The notes: generated from the letters alone by a model not told the origin. Counted from the stretch's first letter, positions 8,942 through 18,119 are shown. The stretch: 64,000 bases of DNA from JANQPX01 sp039197065 (GCA_039197065.1 JBCCUL010000017.1:1-64000), one strand, 5' to 3'. A program made the numbers and translations.

Positions 8942-10309
8942 ATGTCTGCACCGCCCGCGGAAAAAGGCGCGCCGATCACGGATTATCGGCAGCTCATCGA
9001 GCATCTGGAAAGCGGATGCAAGCCGAAGGCCGACTGGCGAATCGGCACCGAGCACGAAAAATTCGCCTATTGCCACACCAGCCTGAAGCCCCTGCCCTAT
9101 GAAGGCGACGTTGGCATCCGCGCATTGCTGGATGGTCTCGCCGATCAGTTCGGCTGGGAGCGGGTCAATGAGAATGGCCTGCCGATCGCGCTCAAGAAGG
9201 GTGGCGCCAGCGTCAGCCTGGAGCCCGGGGGTCAGTTCGAGCTTTCAGGGGCGCCGGTCAAAACGCTGCATGAGACATGCTCTGAGGTGCATGAGCATCT
9301 GGATCAGGTCCGAACCGTCGCCGAGCCTCTAGGCGTCGGCATGCTCGGCATGGGCTTTCAGCCAAAATGGCGCCGTGAGGACATCCCCTGGATGCCCAAG
9401 GGCCGCTACAAGATCATGCGCGAATATATGCAGAAGAAGGGCAATCTCGGCCTGGACATGATGCTGCGCACCTGCACCATCCAGACCAATCTGGACTTCG
9501 GCTCGGAAGCGGACATGGTGCAGAAGTTTAGGGTAAGCCTGGCGCTGCAGCCGGTGGTCACCGCCCTTTTCGCCAACAGCCCGTTCACCAATGGCGAGCC
9601 CAACGGGTTCGTCAGCTACCGGAGCCATATTTGGACCGATACGGATCCCGATCGCACCGGCATTCTGCCCTTCGTCTTCGAGGACGGCATGGGCTTCGAG
9701 CGCTATGCCGAGCACGTCCTGGATGTGCCGATGTATTTCGTCTACCGCGACGGCGAGTATCTCGACGCCAGCGGCCAAAGCTTCCGCGATTTCCTTGAAG
9801 GTCGGCTACCGGCCCTGCCGGGTGAGGTGCCGACGATCACCGACTGGGACGATCACCTGACGACGCTGTTTCCGGAAGTACGCATGAAGCGTTTCCTGGA
9901 GATGCGCGGCGCCGATGGCGGTCCCTGGCGCTCGCTCTGCGCCCTGCCCGCGATCTGGGTCGGCGTGCTCTACCATCAGTCCAGCCTGGATGCGGCCTTC
10001 GACCTGATTAAGGACTGGACCATCGAGGAGCATCAGCAGCTTCGCGACAATGTGCCGAGAACCGGCCTCACGACGCCGTTTCGAGCCGGCACCGTTCTCG
10101 ATCTCGCACGCGAGATGCTCGACATCGCGGGCGACGGTCTCAAAGCGCGCGACGAGGAGGATTGGGCTGCGCAGGACGAGCGGCAGTTCCTGACCTATCT
10201 GAAAGGCATCATCGATCGCGGCCATACGCCGGCCGAAGCCAAGCTTTCCGCCTTCGAGTCCCGCTGGGAGGGTTCGGTCGATCGTCTGTTCGCCGAGTTC
10301 GCCTACTGA
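8942..10309 (+). CDS. gshA: Glutamate-cysteine ligase
   Basis: First enzyme of glutathione synthesis; joins glutamate and cysteine with ATP in the cytoplasm. It has 455 residues, typical of the plant-like/class III form of Alphaproteobacteria. Visible family segments: IGTEHEKFAY near residue 35, SLEPGGQFELSG near 95, MLRTCTIQTNLDF near 180 and FANSPFTNG near 215. Start at ATG 8942, preceded by GGGAG at about eight bases. It is monocistronic and convergent with the next gene, and a nested hairpin terminates both. Confidence 0.96.
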   Translation: MSAPPAEKGAPITDYRQLIEHLESGCKPKADWRIGTEHEKFAYCHTSLKPLPYEGDVGIRALLDGLADQFGWERVNENGLPIALKKGGASVSLEPGGQFELSGAPVKTLHETCSEVHEHLDQVRTVAEPLGVGMLGMGFQPKWRREDIPWMPKGRYKIMREYMQKKGNLGLDMMLRTCTIQTNLDFGSEADMVQKFRVSLALQPVVTALFANSPFTNGEPNGFVSYRSHIWTDTDPDRTGILPFVFEDGMGFERYAEHVLDVPMYFVYRDGEYLDASGQSFRDFLEGRLPALPGEVPTITDWDDHLTTLFPEVRMKRFLEMRGADGGPWRSLCALPAIWVGVLYHQSSLDAAFDLIKDWTIEEHQQLRDNVPRTGLTTPFRAGTVLDLAREMLDIAGDGLKARDEEDWAAQDERQFLTYLKGIIDRGHTPAEAKLSAFESRWEGSVDRLFAEFAY

Positions 10310-10365
10310 CACAAAAGACCTGCTGGCGCGCAGGTCAGAGTGTGCGGTCGCTCTGGTCTTTTGTG
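10310..10365. terminator. Nested bidirectional terminator between convergent genes
   Basis: The outer arms CACAAAAGACC (10310-10320) and GGTCTTTTGTG (10355-10365) are perfect complements. Inside, GACCTGC (10317-10323) pairs with GCAGGTC (10330-10336). The A-rich and T-rich outer arms give U-tracts in both directions. It overlaps the stop codon of the minus-strand gene. Confidence 0.75.
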
Positions 10366-12167
10366 GCGAGTTCAAGGGACACCGTTGCGCCGTCAGGGCC
10401 AAGGCTCAAGGTCGCGGCGGCACGCAGGTCATCTTTTCGCGCTGAGACCCTGTAGTCGCCTTGAAAGACGCGGCTGGTCAGCGTGCCCTCGGCATTGCTG
10501 AGCGCCACGATGTCGGTCCACCAGTTTTCGAGAACGAACTCACGATAGGCTTTGCCAATCGGCGTCATCGTGCCGTCCGCATGGTAGATCTCGACACCAG
10601 CCGCCGTCTCATCGTCCCCCCAGAACCGATCGAAGAAGAACCCCTCGACGGAAGGATGGCTAAACGCCAGCGTCAGGAAATCCCTGGTGAAATCCAGCTG
10701 CAGCTGATCATCGGTCGTCGCCATATCGAAACCGGTCACCGCAAGCGGCAGGTTGAAGCTGGCCAGTTGATCCAGGCGATCGCTCAAGACCTGAATGGGC
10801 GGTGGTTGGGCGCCGAACTGCCCTTTGGCTCCGATCCGATCGATCGGCACGTCGTCACCGATGAGATTGCCGAGAAGCGTTGCCAGCTCAGCCATCCGAT
10901 CGCCGGCAAGAATATCGCTCTCGTTCAATGCGAGCGCGGCATCGGGTGCCGCGGCGCGGGCAAGCCGGAACCAAGTCGCCAGCTCATCCCAGCCCAGCAA
11001 TTCCAAAAGCTCATGGTTCTCGCGCGGCCGGTCGACGACATCCCAAGCGCTGACGGTCCCATCCAGATCGCTGGCGATCGTCGTTATGCCGGCATCGACT
11101 GCCTCGCGCACGGCGTCCGGATCGTTTCGCTTGTCCGCCAGGTTTGCGGGAAAATCCGCTCCCTCGGTCGACACCAGGCCTCGGCCGTGCAGATTGAGGT
11201 CGAGCGATCGAACCCAAGCCAGCCCATCTTCAATCGCCCTGCGGCTGTCCGCGTCCGACCAGGCTGCCCAGTTTAAAGCTCCATCGAAGGCGACCGTGTT
11301 GAACATCTCCTTCAGATTTTTCCTGTAAGCAGCCGTAAGCCCTTCATCAGCGCCGGTTCCCACAAGTTTCTCAGCGTCGATCGCAGCGCCGAACTCGAAG
11401 GCATGTCGGAACATCTGAATGTGAATCTCGACATCCGGCACAGGCTGTCCGTCGGCATCGGTAACCTCGATGGTCAGATCGCCTTTTCGATAGCGCTCGA
11501 TCTGGTTTTCGGCGGTCTCCCGCCAAAACGCATCGGGTTCTCTTCCGGCATAGCTGAACGATGTCGCCGGCAGACGCTCGAGGGCATAATCCTGATCGAA
11601 ACAGCGCATCGAGACGCCGCCAATGTCCACCACCTGAAGCTGCGTGCCCACCGCAAAGGCGATTTCAAGCTCACCCGCCTCGATGTCCGACGGCACGGCA
11701 AAGGCAAGGTCGATCGACGTCCAGACCGGCTCGAGATAAATCGATCTGTCGAGCACAAGCTCCTTTTCGGCGCCGGTGCGATGCGCCTTTACCGACAGAC
11801 GTGCAAGGCCAAGCTCGACCTGAGGCTGAACAGCTCGCGCTTCGAAACGCAGCCAGCACGCAGCACCGGCTTCGATTTCGGCGACCGAGGCGATACGGGC
11901 CTGCAGACTTTCGACTCGAGCCGGCTGACCGAGCGTCTCAAGGCGGGCCGCCTGCTCGACATTGCCGTCCTCGACGGACACCAGGGTCATGTCACCATGC
12001 TCCGGACCAGCACCGTCCAGACGCACGAATTCGAGATTTCCCGGATCGCCCGCATCCACCACAAGGCGGCCTAAAGAGCCGGTCCAGGATGCATCCGGCA
12101 CGGGAATCGTCGCCTGATCGCAGGCGGCCAACATTATTGCCGCCATTACCAAAACCCTAAACCGCAT
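10335..12167 (-). CDS. GH10-like lipoprotein lacking both catalytic glutamates
   Basis: A 610-residue exported protein. The N-terminus has a lipobox ending LAAC at residue 16, so it should be a lipid-anchored envelope protein. Residues about 30-220 form a beta-rich, carbohydrate-module-like region. From about 240 on the order of motifs follows family GH10 xylanases: FEFGAAID, FNTVAFDGALNW, HGRGLV, WDVVDRP, ALNESDI, IDRIGAKGQFG, VTGFDM, HPSVEGFFFDRFWGD. In active GH10 enzymes the acid/base glutamate sits in WDVVNEP and the nucleophile in ITEFD. Here they are Arg380 and Gly479, so hydrolysis is not expected. It probably binds or organises glycan. Nearby glycosyltransferase, acyltransferase and flippase genes support a surface-polysaccharide role. 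Confidence 0.8.
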   Translation of the reverse strand: MRFRVLVMAAIMLAACDQATIPVPDASWTGSLGRLVVDAGDPGNLEFVRLDGAGPEHGDMTLVSVEDGNVEQAARLETLGQPARVESLQARIASVAEIEAGAACWLRFEARAVQPQVELGLARLSVKAHRTGAEKELVLDRSIYLEPVWTSIDLAFAVPSDIEAGELEIAFAVGTQLQVVDIGGVSMRCFDQDYALERLPATSFSYAGREPDAFWRETAENQIERYRKGDLTIEVTDADGQPVPDVEIHIQMFRHAFEFGAAIDAEKLVGTGADEGLTAAYRKNLKEMFNTVAFDGALNWAAWSDADSRRAIEDGLAWVRSLDLNLHGRGLVSTEGADFPANLADKRNDPDAVREAVDAGITTIASDLDGTVSAWDVVDRPRENHELLELLGWDELATWFRLARAAAPDAALALNESDILAGDRMAELATLLGNLIGDDVPIDRIGAKGQFGAQPPPIQVLSDRLDQLASFNLPLAVTGFDMATTDDQLQLDFTRDFLTLAFSHPSVEGFFFDRFWGDDETAAGVEIYHADGTMTPIGKAYREFVLENWWTDIVALSNAEGTLTSRVFQGDYRVSARKDDLRAAATLSLGPDGATVSLELATKDQSDRTL

Positions 12168-12446
12168 CGCGTCTCCAGCGCGCCCTGTGCGCCTTTACCA
12201 ACCCGCCCCTAACTTTCTTGAAGTTTCTTAATACGAGTTGGCGTCTCATCATACGAGCATTCGAACTAAAGGCGATCAAAAGCTTGGTAAAATTCGAAAC
12301 AACCCGCCAACCTCTAATCTCCAGCGGGAAATCGGCATGCTTTAAGCAACCTGTGGAAGATCGTCTCTCATCTTTTCTGGAGAGCGCTTCCTCGCTTATC
12401 CTATCTTGACGTTACCGTCGGTCTCACCTCTATCGGACATGATGTG
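12168..12446. other. Divergent spacer, no gene seen
   Basis: This 279-bp AT-richer stretch separates the GH10-like lipoprotein and dehydrogenase genes and must hold both promoters. I find no RNA gene or clear operator in it. Confidence 0.4.
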
Positions 12447-13424
12447 ATGAGCTTCAGGATCCTGGTCACCATTCCCTGGTTCAAGAACCGGTCAGCGGCG
12501 GAATTCGAACGCCTTCGTGACCAGGGATGCGAGATCATCATCAATGACAAGGAAAGGGCTTACAGCGAGGCCGAGCTGATCCAGGTCATTCCGGGGATCG
12601 ACGCGACGATCGCCGGCTCCGAGCCCTATAATGACCGGACTCTCGCCGCGGCCGACAGCTTGAAGGTGATCGCTAGGGTCGGTGTCGGTTACGATATGAT
12701 CGACGTCGACGCCGCGACGCGCCATAAGGTGTCCGTGGCCATGGCGTTCGGCACCAACCATGAAGCGGTCGCCGATCACGCCTTCGCCCTGCTCGCGGCG
12801 CTCTGCAATCAGCTCCCGACCTATCATCAGCAGATTCGCGGAAGCCGCTGGGGTGCCCGCTTTCACCGCTCGCTCTGGCAGGGGACGATCGGCATCATCG
12901 GGCTTGGCCGCATCGGGCGCGCACTCGCCCGACGCTGCGCCGGCTTCGAGATGCGCATCCTCGCCAACGACATCGCGCCCGATGCCGGCTACGCCAGCGC
13001 CAACGGTATCGAGATGGTCGACCTGGAGACCCTTCTACGAGAGTCCGACTTCGTTTCGGTCAACGCGCCGCACACATCGGAGACCGACAAAATGATCAAC
13101 GCCGAGCGGCTGGCTCTGATGAAACCGGACGCCTATCTCGTCAACACCGCGCGCGGCGGCCTTGTCGATGAAACGGCGCTGATCGACGCCCTTCGCGCCC
13201 GTCAGATCGCGGGCGCTGGTCTGGACGTAATGGCGACCGAACCGCTGCCCCAGGGATCGCCGCTTCGCGACCTCGACAATGTTCTCCTGACCCCGCACTG
13301 CGCCGGCGTCAGCGACAAAGCGGTCTCCCTGATGCTCAACCGCTGCATCGACAGCATTCTCGCCATCAAGGAAGGACGCAAGCCGGAACGCCATCTCCTG
13401 CTCAATCCTGACGTGCTCGGCTAG
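12447..13424 (+). CDS. D-isomer-specific 2-hydroxyacid dehydrogenase (phosphoglycerate-dehydrogenase-like)
   Basis: NAD(P)-dependent oxidoreductase of about 325 residues. The Rossmann motif GTIGIIGLGRIGRALA near residue 150 binds NAD. The catalytic triad of the family is visible: Arg in NTARGG (about 234), Glu in MATEPL (about 263) and His in LTPHCAG (about 283). The N-terminal substrate domain carries KVIARVGVGYDMIDVDAA. Members act on 3-phosphoglycerate, glyoxylate or other 2-hydroxyacids; the substrate cannot be chosen here. The stop TAG forms the start of a repeat copy. No strong ribosome site precedes the ATG; GTG one codon earlier is an alternative. Confidence 0.9.
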   Translation: MSFRILVTIPWFKNRSAAEFERLRDQGCEIIINDKERAYSEAELIQVIPGIDATIAGSEPYNDRTLAAADSLKVIARVGVGYDMIDVDAATRHKVSVAMAFGTNHEAVADHAFALLAALCNQLPTYHQQIRGSRWGARFHRSLWQGTIGIIGLGRIGRALARRCAGFEMRILANDIAPDAGYASANGIEMVDLETLLRESDFVSVNAPHTSETDKMINAERLALMKPDAYLVNTARGGLVDETALIDALRARQIAGAGLDVMATEPLPQGSPLRDLDNVLLTPHCAGVSDKAVSLMLNRCIDSILAIKEGRKPERHLLLNPDVLG

Positions 13425-13493
13425 TGGTGCCGCCACTGCGGAGGATTTCTTTAGCGCCTCCTCGGACAACCTGGCGGCATACCCATCGGTCTT
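13422..13493 (+). repeat. TAG-associated repeat copy after the dehydrogenase gene
   Basis: It starts at the stop TAG, has the palindromic head AGTGG-TGCCG-CCACT (13423-13437) and ends in CTGGCGGCATACC. This is a diverged member of the family at 937-1086, 3014-3084 and 29498-29573. Confidence 0.55.
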
Positions 13494-13541
13494 GACGCCG
13501 ACGGCGGAGCTCAATGATGTGGTTCATACCACCTGATGTGG

Positions 13542-14729
13542 TCACGCCGCGGCGGCAGTCTCGGGCAGAAAGGACGAGAACAGCCTGAGCTGCGCATTGG
13601 TGGTGGCGTCCCAAGAAAAGCCCTCGGCAAAACGCCTGGTTTGCCCGCGATCCGGCGGCGCTTTGAGCAGCTGTCGAACCGCCTCTGCGAAGTCTTCAGG
13701 CTTCCGTTCATCCACCAGAAGCCCCGCTTCCGGCTTGGAGACGATCTCCGGCGTGCCCCAATTTCGTGAGGCGATCACCGGCGTGCCGCAGGCAAGCGCC
13801 TCCAGAAGGACGTTCGGCCATCCCTCCCTCGAAGAGGCCAGCAAAAGGGCGTCGGCGGCGCTGTAAAGGCTTGGCAGGTCATGATGGGAGACGACGCCTA
13901 CAAAACGGACCCGATCGGCGACGCCAAGCTTCGCCGCCAGCCGCTCCAACCGCGACCTTTCAGGGCCGTCTCCAGCAAGAATGAGATCGACATCGGACAG
14001 TTGGCCAAGAGCCTCGATCACCAGTTCGTTGCCTTTTCTTTCGATAAGATGGCCAACTGAGAGCAGGGTCGTGCGACGACATTGCCAGTGACGGCGCGCG
14101 GCATCGCGGTCGATCGGGTGGAACTGATCGAGATCGACGCCGTTGCGCATCACGTGGACGGCGTCCGGATCGATGCCGAGCCCGATCAGCGCATCGCGCA
14201 GCGCAGCGCAGACGGTGATCGAGGCGTCCACCTGCTTTGCCGTCTTCGCGATCATGCGCCCTACTAGGGGATAGCGCTCGGGGTAGTGATTGAGATCGGT
14301 GCCCCTCGCCGTCACGGCGACCGGCTTTCCGAGTTTGTGCGCGAGAAGCGTCGCGGCGACGCCGTCTGGATAGTAGACATGGGCGTCGATCAGATCGAAG
14401 TCCCCCTCCTGCCTGATGATCTCACTGATATGGCCGAGCAGCGAAAGATAGAGAAAGAACGGCGACAGATGAGTTCCGAACTTCGGAATCTGGATGTAGC
14501 GCGGATGGCTGATCTCGATGCCATGGCGATGCTCTGTCCTCGGAATACGGGCATAACAGCCATAAGCGCCGAAAGCCTCATTGCGGAGGGGAAACCACGG
14601 AACCGGCGCGACTACCCGCAACTGCACGCCAGGGCGCTCGGCAAGCTTGCGCAGCCGGTTCTCGACGAACACGCCGAAGGTTGGACGCTCCGCATTGGGG
14701 TAGAGCGTCGTTATCGACAAAATCTTCAA
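13542..14729 (-). CDS. GT4 family glycosyltransferase
   Basis: Cytoplasmic or membrane-associated retaining glycosyltransferase of 395 residues with a GT-B fold. The N-terminal half has TTLYPNAERPTFGVFVENR and a GTDLNHYP acceptor-loop segment. The C-terminal half has SVGHLIERKGNELVIEAL, the donor-binding region LILAGDGPERSRLE and the EX7E motif within SSREGWPNVLLEALACGTPV near residue 320. It starts at TTG with GAGG eight bases upstream. It is divergent from the CelD-like acyltransferase gene and probably extends a surface glycan. Sugar specificity unknown. Confidence 0.92.
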   Translation of the reverse strand: MKILSITTLYPNAERPTFGVFVENRLRKLAERPGVQLRVVAPVPWFPLRNEAFGAYGCYARIPRTEHRHGIEISHPRYIQIPKFGTHLSPFFLYLSLLGHISEIIRQEGDFDLIDAHVYYPDGVAATLLAHKLGKPVAVTARGTDLNHYPERYPLVGRMIAKTAKQVDASITVCAALRDALIGLGIDPDAVHVMRNGVDLDQFHPIDRDAARRHWQCRRTTLLSVGHLIERKGNELVIEALGQLSDVDLILAGDGPERSRLERLAAKLGVADRVRFVGVVSHHDLPSLYSAADALLLASSREGWPNVLLEALACGTPVIASRNWGTPEIVSKPEAGLLVDERKPEDFAEAVRQLLKAPPDRGQTRRFAEGFSWDATTNAQLRLFSSFLPETAAAA

Positions 14730-14830
14730 ATCGCTGACCTCAATCTGAGGGATGCCAGATCGATGATATACAACTATAAATCACCATAACATGAGACATA
14801 GAAACTTTTTTTGGATAATTCTTCGGCCTC

Positions 14831-15988
14831 ATGCTGTCAGCCCTTCGAGCCAAAACCGACCGCACCGAATGCGCAGGCCTCCAGGTCGAGCTAGCACCCA
14901 TGCCGACGATCGGACGCCTCGCATCGATGTGGCAGGACCTTGAAGCGCGCTCGGACACCTCGTTTTTCCTGTCCTGGACCTGGATCGGCACCTGGCTCGC
15001 GACCATCGACTGCAAACCGCATCTGGTCACGGCGCGCCTCGACGGCGATGTGGTCGGGCTCGGGCTGGTGCATGCCAGGTTGAAGACCCGGCATCGGCTC
15101 TTGGCGGTCCGGACCCTTTTTCTGAATCAGACCGGCGATGATGATCAGGACGTCATCACGATCGAATATAACGACTTCCTGGCCGATCGGCGCTGCCAGG
15201 ATCGCGTTCGCCAGGCCTGCCTGCGGTTCCTGGTCGACCACGGCGAAATCGGTAGCCGGGAAATCGGCGAAGTCGTTCTTGGCGGGCTCGAGGGTGCTCG
15301 TCGCGCCGATGTCGAAGCGCTCGGACGTCCGGTACAGGAACGCGCAAGAGCGGGTTCGGCCTTCGTCGACCTCAAAGTTCTGCGACGAGACGATCAGGCT
15401 TTTCTGGGCTCGATCAAATCGACCACGGCACGCAAAATCCGCCGCTCGCTCGCCCTTTATCGCGAACGCGGCGCCCTTGAGCTCAAAGCGGCAGGCGATA
15501 TCGACGAGGCTCTCGACTTTTTTGATCGATGCGGCGAGCTGCACCAGGCACGCTGGACGGCCCGCGGGCGGCCGGGCGCCTTCGCCTATCCCTTTTACAC
15601 CGCCTTTCACCGACGGCTGATACGAACGGCCCTGCCGCTCGGCAAGGTCGAGCTGATCCGGGTCTCGGCCGGACATGAGCCGATCGGCTATCTCTATAAT
15701 TTCCTCGATGGCAACGCCGTCCGCTATTATTTCAGCGGCTTCCGCTTCGAGCCCGACAACCGTCTGAAACCGGGCCTCGTCTGCCACACGCTTTGCATCG
15801 AGCGCCATCTTGCGCTCGGCATGGACGCCTATGACTTCATGGGCGGCGACCAGCGCTACAAGCTTGAGCTTGGCCAGCCCGGCCCCGACATCATCCACCT
15901 CGCGATACAACGACCGAATTGGATGCTCGCCGCCGAGCGCCCGCTAAGGCGGCTGAAACAGGCGATCGACGGGGTTCGCCAGCGGTGA
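14831..15988 (+). CDS. GNAT/CelD (BcsL)-like acyltransferase
   Basis: A 385-residue protein with the double-GNAT organisation of the CelD/BcsL family that accompanies polysaccharide synthesis. Key segments: SFFLSWTWIGTWL near residue 40, TARKIRRSLALY near 200, GELHQARWTARGRPGAF near 235, GYLYNFLDGNAVRYYFSGF near 290 and the C-terminal DFMGGDQRYKLELG. No signal peptide is present, so it acts in the cytoplasm. Family members are thought to acylate sugar precursors or help build cellulose-like polymers. Its place beside a GT4 gene and a PEP-CTERM gene supports a role in exopolysaccharide modification. Confidence 0.85.
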   Translation: MLSALRAKTDRTECAGLQVELAPMPTIGRLASMWQDLEARSDTSFFLSWTWIGTWLATIDCKPHLVTARLDGDVVGLGLVHARLKTRHRLLAVRTLFLNQTGDDDQDVITIEYNDFLADRRCQDRVRQACLRFLVDHGEIGSREIGEVVLGGLEGARRADVEALGRPVQERARAGSAFVDLKVLRRDDQAFLGSIKSTTARKIRRSLALYRERGALELKAAGDIDEALDFFDRCGELHQARWTARGRPGAFAYPFYTAFHRRLIRTALPLGKVELIRVSAGHEPIGYLYNFLDGNAVRYYFSGFRFEPDNRLKPGLVCHTLCIERHLALGMDAYDFMGGDQRYKLELGQPGPDIIHLAIQRPNWMLAAERPLRRLKQAIDGVRQR

Positions 15989-16122
15989 CGACATCTCGAT
16001 TGTCACTAAAATTTACAGCTGTTTTCCAGATTTTACATTTCTGATTGATCGAAAATTAGGCCAGCAGACCACCTTCAGCCTAACCCATTGCTGTAAAACA
16101 ATCTTTTCCTCGATATCTACAT

Positions 16123-16139
16123 TTGGCACAAAACCTGCA
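16123..16139 (+). promoter_or_regulatory. Sigma-54 (RpoN) -24/-12 promoter of the PEP-CTERM gene
   Basis: TTGGCACAAAACCTGCA has the invariant GG (16125-16126) and GC (16137-16138) exactly ten bases apart, with the TTGGCAC and TGCA context of RpoN sites. Transcription would begin near 16150, leaving a ~30-base leader before the ATG at 16181. RpoN control with the PrsK/PrsR pair is established for other PEP-CTERM genes. The match is visible; activity is inferred. Confidence 0.75.
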
Positions 16140-16180
16140 GTAGTTTTTGCAGTTTGTATCACTAACTTATGGAGCAAGCC

Positions 16181-16855
16181 ATGCTTCGTCCTCGTTTGAG
16201 CGCCTGTGCTATTGCCGCCACCATGGCCGTCGCCTTGACGGCATGGATATCGACACCCGCCAAAGCCATCGTGATCGTCGAAGCCTCGGTCGACGGCGGC
16301 GCCTTCCAGACCGTCGCCTCGGCGCCGACCGATACCCTTGTGTCCCTGGCCGGACTTCTGCCGAACAATGGCGGCACCTTCAGCGCCACGCTGGACGCCT
16401 CCAACGACCGTCCGGTTTTCCAGCTCGTTACGCTCAACAATTCGACGGTCAGCGAGCTGGTCATCCGGGCGACGGCGACCGATCTCGACAGGCCGGCAGA
16501 CGTCGAGCGCCTGCTGACGGGCTACTCGGACACGGTGCCGATCGGCGCTGCCGACATCGTGGTCGAATCCTTTATCGATCAGGGCAATGCCGCATTCGGC
16601 ACAACGACGCCGGTCGGCGATGGCGGACCGATCAACGGGCCGGTCACCAAATCGATCCTGACCAAGCTGGACACGCCTATTACCCCGCTCTACTCCCTCA
16701 CCCTGATCAATACGCTGACCAATATCGACGGGTCAGCGAATTTCACCTCGACGCTTTCCGTGGTGCCGGAGCCGGGCACGCTCGGCATGCTGGGCACCGG
16801 TCTCCTCCTCGCCGGATTGGCGCTGCGCAAACGTCGCCAGAAACGTCAAAGCTAA
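16181..16855 (+). CDS. PEP-CTERM sorting domain-containing protein
   Basis: Exported protein of 224 residues. The start is the ATG after GGAG (six-base gap), not the ATG four codons earlier. A signal peptide (AIAATMAVALTAWISTPAKA) is followed by a Ser/Thr-rich beta domain without a known fold. The C-terminus is a textbook exosortase signal: VPEPGTLG, a hydrophobic helix LGTGLLLAGLAL and the basic tail RKRRQKR. Exosortase (EpsH/XrtA) cleaves such proteins and they join extracellular polysaccharide matrix. No exosortase gene is in the window. The upstream sigma-54 site and the neighbouring glycan genes agree with this assignment. Confidence 0.93.
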   Translation: MLRPRLSACAIAATMAVALTAWISTPAKAIVIVEASVDGGAFQTVASAPTDTLVSLAGLLPNNGGTFSATLDASNDRPVFQLVTLNNSTVSELVIRATATDLDRPADVERLLTGYSDTVPIGAADIVVESFIDQGNAAFGTTTPVGDGGPINGPVTKSILTKLDTPITPLYSLTLINTLTNIDGSANFTSTLSVVPEPGTLGMLGTGLLLAGLALRKRRQKRQS

Positions 16856-16898
16856 AAGTCGAGCCGATATCTATCGGGTTCGACGAGCGCCTGAATGC

Positions 16899-16933
16899 GA
16901 TAACGGCGGCTCCTAAGGGGGGCCGCCGTTATC
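16899..16933 (+). terminator. Strong hairpin after the PEP-CTERM gene
   Basis: A perfect 12-bp stem GATAACGGCGGC / GCCGCCGTTATC with an 11-base loop lies about 45 bases after the stop codon. No U-run follows, but the stem is the strongest in this spacer. Confidence 0.6.
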
Positions 16934-17052
16934 ATGTCGACAATCAATGGATGTCGATCTTGATGCTGATTAACGCTGCAACACTCATCTCTCAGGATTG
17001 ATTTATATCGATATTCTTCTACTTTAAGTTGTCATTTTACCATCCACCACGC

Positions 17053-17074
17053 CCGAGCCGTCCCTTGGGCTCGG
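17053..17074. other. Short hairpin upstream of the sulfotransferase gene
   Basis: CCGAGCC and GGCTCGG pair around an eight-base loop about 30 bases before the ATG at 17103. It may be a terminator for upstream transcripts or a leader structure; no decisive sign favours either. Confidence 0.35.
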
Positions 17075-17102
17075 CATCTGTCCAGAACACTGGCAACGCT
17101 TA

Positions 17103-18098
17103 ATGAAACAACGCTCTCAACGCCTCGGCCTGGTCATGGGGCTTGGCCGCTCCGGCACCACATTTCTCGCCAAGCTGATCGACAGCTCGCCGGACGTTCT
17201 CTACCGGCACGAACCCGATGCCGTCTTGCCGACCGATATGCCAAGCCTGATCAGCACCGAGGATATCGAGCATCATCTGCCGAACGCGCGGGCTTTCGTT
17301 AAGGCGATGGTGCAATGCCGGCGTCTCAGGGCGAACGGCCATCAGCCGGTGTTCAAGAAGGCCTATCGAAGCGCCCTCGGCAATCTCGCCTTTCGGCCGA
17401 TGGTACTGTCCACCAAGGTCGCGGAAAAACTGCGGCTGTCGCCGATGGACACGCTCCCGGATCTGATCGCCGATGATGGCCGCGAAACGCTCTGCCTGAT
17501 CAAGTCGGTGAGCGCGCTTGGACGTGCTCGTCTCTACGCCGAAGCATCGCCGAACATGGCCTCGATCCACATCCTTCGGCATCCCTGCGCGGTAATCGCC
17601 TCGATGCAAACCGGCATCGAAAAAGGCGTCATGGGATCGAACCTCTATCTGGACTCGCTCTTCGCTCAGAAGGAGGCGGCGCGATATCCGTTCACGCTGG
17701 AAGACATTCAGGAGGCGGCACCCGAAGAGCAGGCTGCCTATCGCTGGATGTTGCTGAACGACAAAGCCGCTGCCGATATGGCCGGCATTTCCGGCTATCT
17801 GCAAATCCGCTACGAGGACCTCTGCACCCAGGTCGACCGCATCTCACAGCAGGTTTTCGACCATCTCGGGCTCGCCGTCGGCAAGCAGACCGAACGCTTC
17901 ATCGATGACATCAGCCGCCCGCAGAAAAGCGATGGCGCAAGCTACTTCAAGATCAAAAGGCCGATCACCAGCGCCCTCGACAAATGGAAGACGAAGCTGA
18001 ACGAGAAGGAGGTCGCGCGCATCCAGGCAATCGTCTCTCACTCGGCGCTCGGCCGAGCCTATTTCGAGGAACCGGCGACGCTGGCCGCCGCCAGCTGA
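17103..18098 (+). CDS. Sulfotransferase family protein (first)
   Basis: A 331-residue cytoplasmic enzyme predicted to move sulfate from PAPS to an acceptor hydroxyl. The 5'-phosphosulfate-binding loop is visible as MGLGRSGTTFLAKLI at the N-terminus, and the 3'-phosphate-binding segment as HILRHPCAVIASM near residue 160. The RYEDLC strand and a C-terminal YFKIKRP segment fit the family. No signal peptide. Together with the flippase and a second sulfotransferase nearby it suggests a sulfated surface glycan or glycolipid. Acceptor unknown. Confidence 0.85.
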   Translation: MKQRSQRLGLVMGLGRSGTTFLAKLIDSSPDVLYRHEPDAVLPTDMPSLISTEDIEHHLPNARAFVKAMVQCRRLRANGHQPVFKKAYRSALGNLAFRPMVLSTKVAEKLRLSPMDTLPDLIADDGRETLCLIKSVSALGRARLYAEASPNMASIHILRHPCAVIASMQTGIEKGVMGSNLYLDSLFAQKEAARYPFTLEDIQEAAPEEQAAYRWMLLNDKAAADMAGISGYLQIRYEDLCTQVDRISQQVFDHLGLAVGKQTERFIDDISRPQKSDGASYFKIKRPITSALDKWKTKLNEKEVARIQAIVSHSALGRAYFEEPATLAAAS

Positions 18099-18119
18099 GC
18101 GACGTCCTGAGCTGACCGT

